DNA of 7,809 nucleotides from Desulfobacteraceae bacterium (lineage in GTDB: Bacteria > Desulfobacterota > DSM-4660 > Desulfatiglandales > Desulfatiglandaceae), in contig DAOVUP010000053.1 of assembly GCA_030632525.1 (NCBI GenBank), forward strand, positions 1-7,809, written 5' to 3'. The number at the start of each line of letters is the position of its first letter. The stretch's first letter is position 1. Below are positions 6,520 to 7,809 of the stretch, in pieces. Below the pieces are notes generated by a model. That model saw only the letters and a program-made list of their open reading frames with translations. It did no database searches and had not been told where the DNA came from. Made by a program: the position numbers and the translations under genes.

Positions 6520-7440
6520 TCAAGATAACGTTCCGATCACTTCTGAGATGCTGTGGAGATTATTCTCCAGTAAATAAGCCTCGATTCCATCGATAATTTC
6601 CATGGTGATTTTCGGGTTGATGAAATTCCAGGTCCCGATCTCAACCGCCGATGCGCCTGCAATAAGAAACTCCATTGCATCCTCTGTCGAAGAAATCCCT
6701 CCGATTCCGAAAACCGGTATATCTACGGTTTCGCAAACCTGACGGACAAGGTAGAGCGCGAAAGGCTTAATTGCAGGTCCCACCAGGCCGCCAGCAATGT
6801 TTCTACCCAGTTTGGAATGCCTTGTCTTGACATCAATAGCCATTCCCGGCAGGCCGTTGATAAGAGACACGGCATCAGCGCCACATTGCTGGCAGATTTC
6901 TGCAAAGATGCGGATGTCTGTTACCATGGGAGTCAGTTTGACGATCAGAGCCTTTTCTGTTATATCCCGGACGCACGTCACCAAGTTCCTCGTGACTTTC
7001 GGGTCTACACCAAAGTGAATCCCGCCGCTTTCTACGTTTGGGCACGAAATATTCAATTCAAGGGCATCCACTCTTTTATGACCGTTCAAGATTTTGCCCA
7101 GATTGACATATTCTTCAATGCTCTCCCCGCCGATGCTCACAATCAGGGATGTATCGATGTCATCGAAATAGGGGAGTTTCTCATCTATGAACCCTTTGAT
7201 TCCGACGTTTTGCAAGCCGATGTTCGCCAGAAGTCCCGAAGGCACCTCCGTGGATCGATGCGGATGGCTGCCAATTCGAGGCTTCAAGGTGATGGTTTTG
7301 ACAATGACGGCACCCAATCGATTCAAGTCTACATAGTCCTCATACTCCTCTCCATACCCAAAAGTACCCGACGCGGGCATGACAGGATTCTTCAATCGCA
7401 TGGGGCCAATGTAGGATGACAGTTCACACAACCCATTCAT
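6520..7440 (-). CDS. pyrD: PyrD-like class 1B dihydroorotate dehydrogenase homologue (FMN TIM barrel) with altered substrate pocket
   Basis: A complete 306-residue FMN TIM-barrel protein of class 1B length. Classical PyrD(B) oxidises dihydroorotate to orotate and passes electrons through PyrK to NAD+. Seen: LKNPVMPASGTFGYG (16-30), VKTITLKPRIG (47-57) with Lys48, catalytic-loop NISCPNV (130-136) with Cys133, Lys168 in VKLTP, GGLVGPAIKP (217-226), and the phosphate-binding GIGGISS and GTWNFINP segments (245-251, 269-276). Odd points: the usual NAIGLQN reads ANIGLQN, giving Ala72 for the orotate-binding Asn; INT reads INGLPGMAID, giving Gly196 for Thr; and GTANF reads GTWNF, giving Trp271. The flavin and catalytic machinery is kept while the substrate contacts differ. 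It overlaps the pyrK-like gene by 17 bases, with AGAGG 9 bases before its ATG (7450-7454). The gene context is catabolic, so a related ring dehydrogenase or reductase is as likely as true pyrimidine synthesis. Confidence 0.9.
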   Translation of the reverse strand: MNGLCELSSYIGPMRLKNPVMPASGTFGYGEEYEDYVDLNRLGAVIVKTITLKPRIGSHPHRSTEVPSGLLANIGLQNVGIKGFIDEKLPYFDDIDTSLIVSIGGESIEEYVNLGKILNGHKRVDALELNISCPNVESGGIHFGVDPKVTRNLVTCVRDITEKALIVKLTPMVTDIRIFAEICQQCGADAVSLINGLPGMAIDVKTRHSKLGRNIAGGLVGPAIKPFALYLVRQVCETVDIPVFGIGGISSTEDAMEFLIAGASAVEIGTWNFINPKITMEIIDGIEAYLLENNLHSISEVIGTLS

Positions 7441-7809
7441 TCCAGTTTACCTCTTGGATATCATAAACAGGACCGTCTTTGCATATGAGCGAGTAAACCT
7501 GTCGTCTGTCCTCCGACCATTGTAAAGAAGGCTTTTCCCAGTGTTTATCCCTCCTGATATAATTGGCTCTAAGCGCGCACGCACAGGAAAGACAGGCACC
7601 TAATCCACACCCCATATGCTCTTCCAAGGCCACCTGGCCCGGTAGATCAAATTTTTCAGAAATGTTCGCTAAGTCTCTTAGCATATGTGATGGGCCGCAG
7701 GCATATATACAGAATCTTTGCGGTAATTTCTTGCGCTCCATCAAATGCATGAGCAGTTGAGGCCCGCTACCCTGAAATCCCTTGCTTCCGTCATCCGTAT
7801 AGAAAAAGG
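7424..7809 (-). CDS. pyrK: PyrK-like electron-transfer subunit, C-terminal part, enters from right edge
   Basis: The C-terminal 128 codons of a PyrK-family protein. The frame is open to base 7809, so the N-terminal FAD-binding half lies outside; an ATG at 7750 is internal. PyrK holds FAD and a [2Fe-2S] cluster and links PyrD to NAD(H). Seen: TDDGSKGFQG near the right edge, YACGP (the nicotinamide-side CGP motif), EEHMGCGLGACLSCAC with cluster ligands C-x4-C-x2-C, and the final ligand in CKDGPVYDIQEVNW. Between the third and fourth cluster cysteines there are 33 residues, whereas the Bacillus protein has about 14 as I recall its sequence. The extra segment is rich in charged and aromatic residues. 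The stop overlaps the pyrD-like start by 17 bases, indicating coupled translation and a PyrDK-type complex. The partner gene's altered pocket suggests the complex may serve a substrate other than dihydroorotate. Confidence 0.92.
   Translation of the reverse strand, partial: FFYTDDGSKGFQGSGPQLLMHLMERKKLPQRFCIYACGPSHMLRDLANISEKFDLPGQVALEEHMGCGLGACLSCACALRANYIRRDKHWEKPSLQWSEDRRQVYSLICKDGPVYDIQEVNWNEWVV

Noticed and set aside
6817..7419. A 200-codon plus-strand open frame opposite the pyrD-like gene
   Set aside because: It is fully antisense to a gene with clear conserved motifs, shows no recognisable protein features, and is explained by codon bias of the opposite strand.

Overview
The window carries eight protein genes, all on the minus strand and tightly packed, so it reads as one operon transcribed from right to left. 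No gap exceeds about 90 bases, and I see no RNA gene, mobile element, CRISPR array or convincing terminator. The gene content suggests an anaerobic bacterium: a tungsten/molybdopterin aldehyde:ferredoxin oxidoreductase (AOR), a dicluster ferredoxin and a class 1B (PyrD/PyrK type) flavin/Fe-S dehydrogenase. Together with frequent strong GGAGG-type ribosome sites and moderate base composition, this would fit a sulfate-reducing or syntrophic Desulfobacterota-like organism or another strict anaerobe. No taxonomic marker is present, so this is inference.

Layout in the direction of transcription: (1) the C-terminal part of a PyrK-like electron-transfer subunit, entering from the right edge (7809-7424); (2) a PyrD-like class 1B dihydroorotate dehydrogenase homologue (7440-6520), overlapping the previous gene; (3) an alpha/beta-hydrolase-fold protein with a degenerate catalytic triad (6438-5638); (4) a short ferredoxin (5577-5272); (5) AOR (5262-3370); (6) a maleate isomerase/arylmalonate decarboxylase family protein with both isomerase cysteines (3330-2599); (7) HyuA, the ATP-binding subunit of the hydantoinase/oxoprolinase/acetone carboxylase superfamily (2509-446); (8) the N-terminal 152 residues of HyuB (456-1), leaving through the left edge.

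Read together, the genes look catabolic rather than biosynthetic. The PyrD-like protein keeps its catalytic cysteine but has changed several residues expected to contact orotate. The PyrK-like partner carries an extra segment inside its [2Fe-2S] cysteine motif. A working hypothesis, labelled as inference, is an anaerobic pathway for a cyclic amide, imide or N-heterocycle: a PyrDK-like complex would reduce or oxidise a ring, HyuAB would open a lactam or imide using ATP (or carboxylate a substrate), the isomerase-family protein would act on a cis-dicarboxylate, and the AOR/ferredoxin pair would interconvert an aldehyde and an acid. The substrate cannot be read from sequence.

The most notable points are the altered PyrD pocket, the PyrK insertion, the hydrolase with His and Met where Ser and His are expected, the short ferredoxin with an irregular second cluster motif, and the gene combination as a whole.
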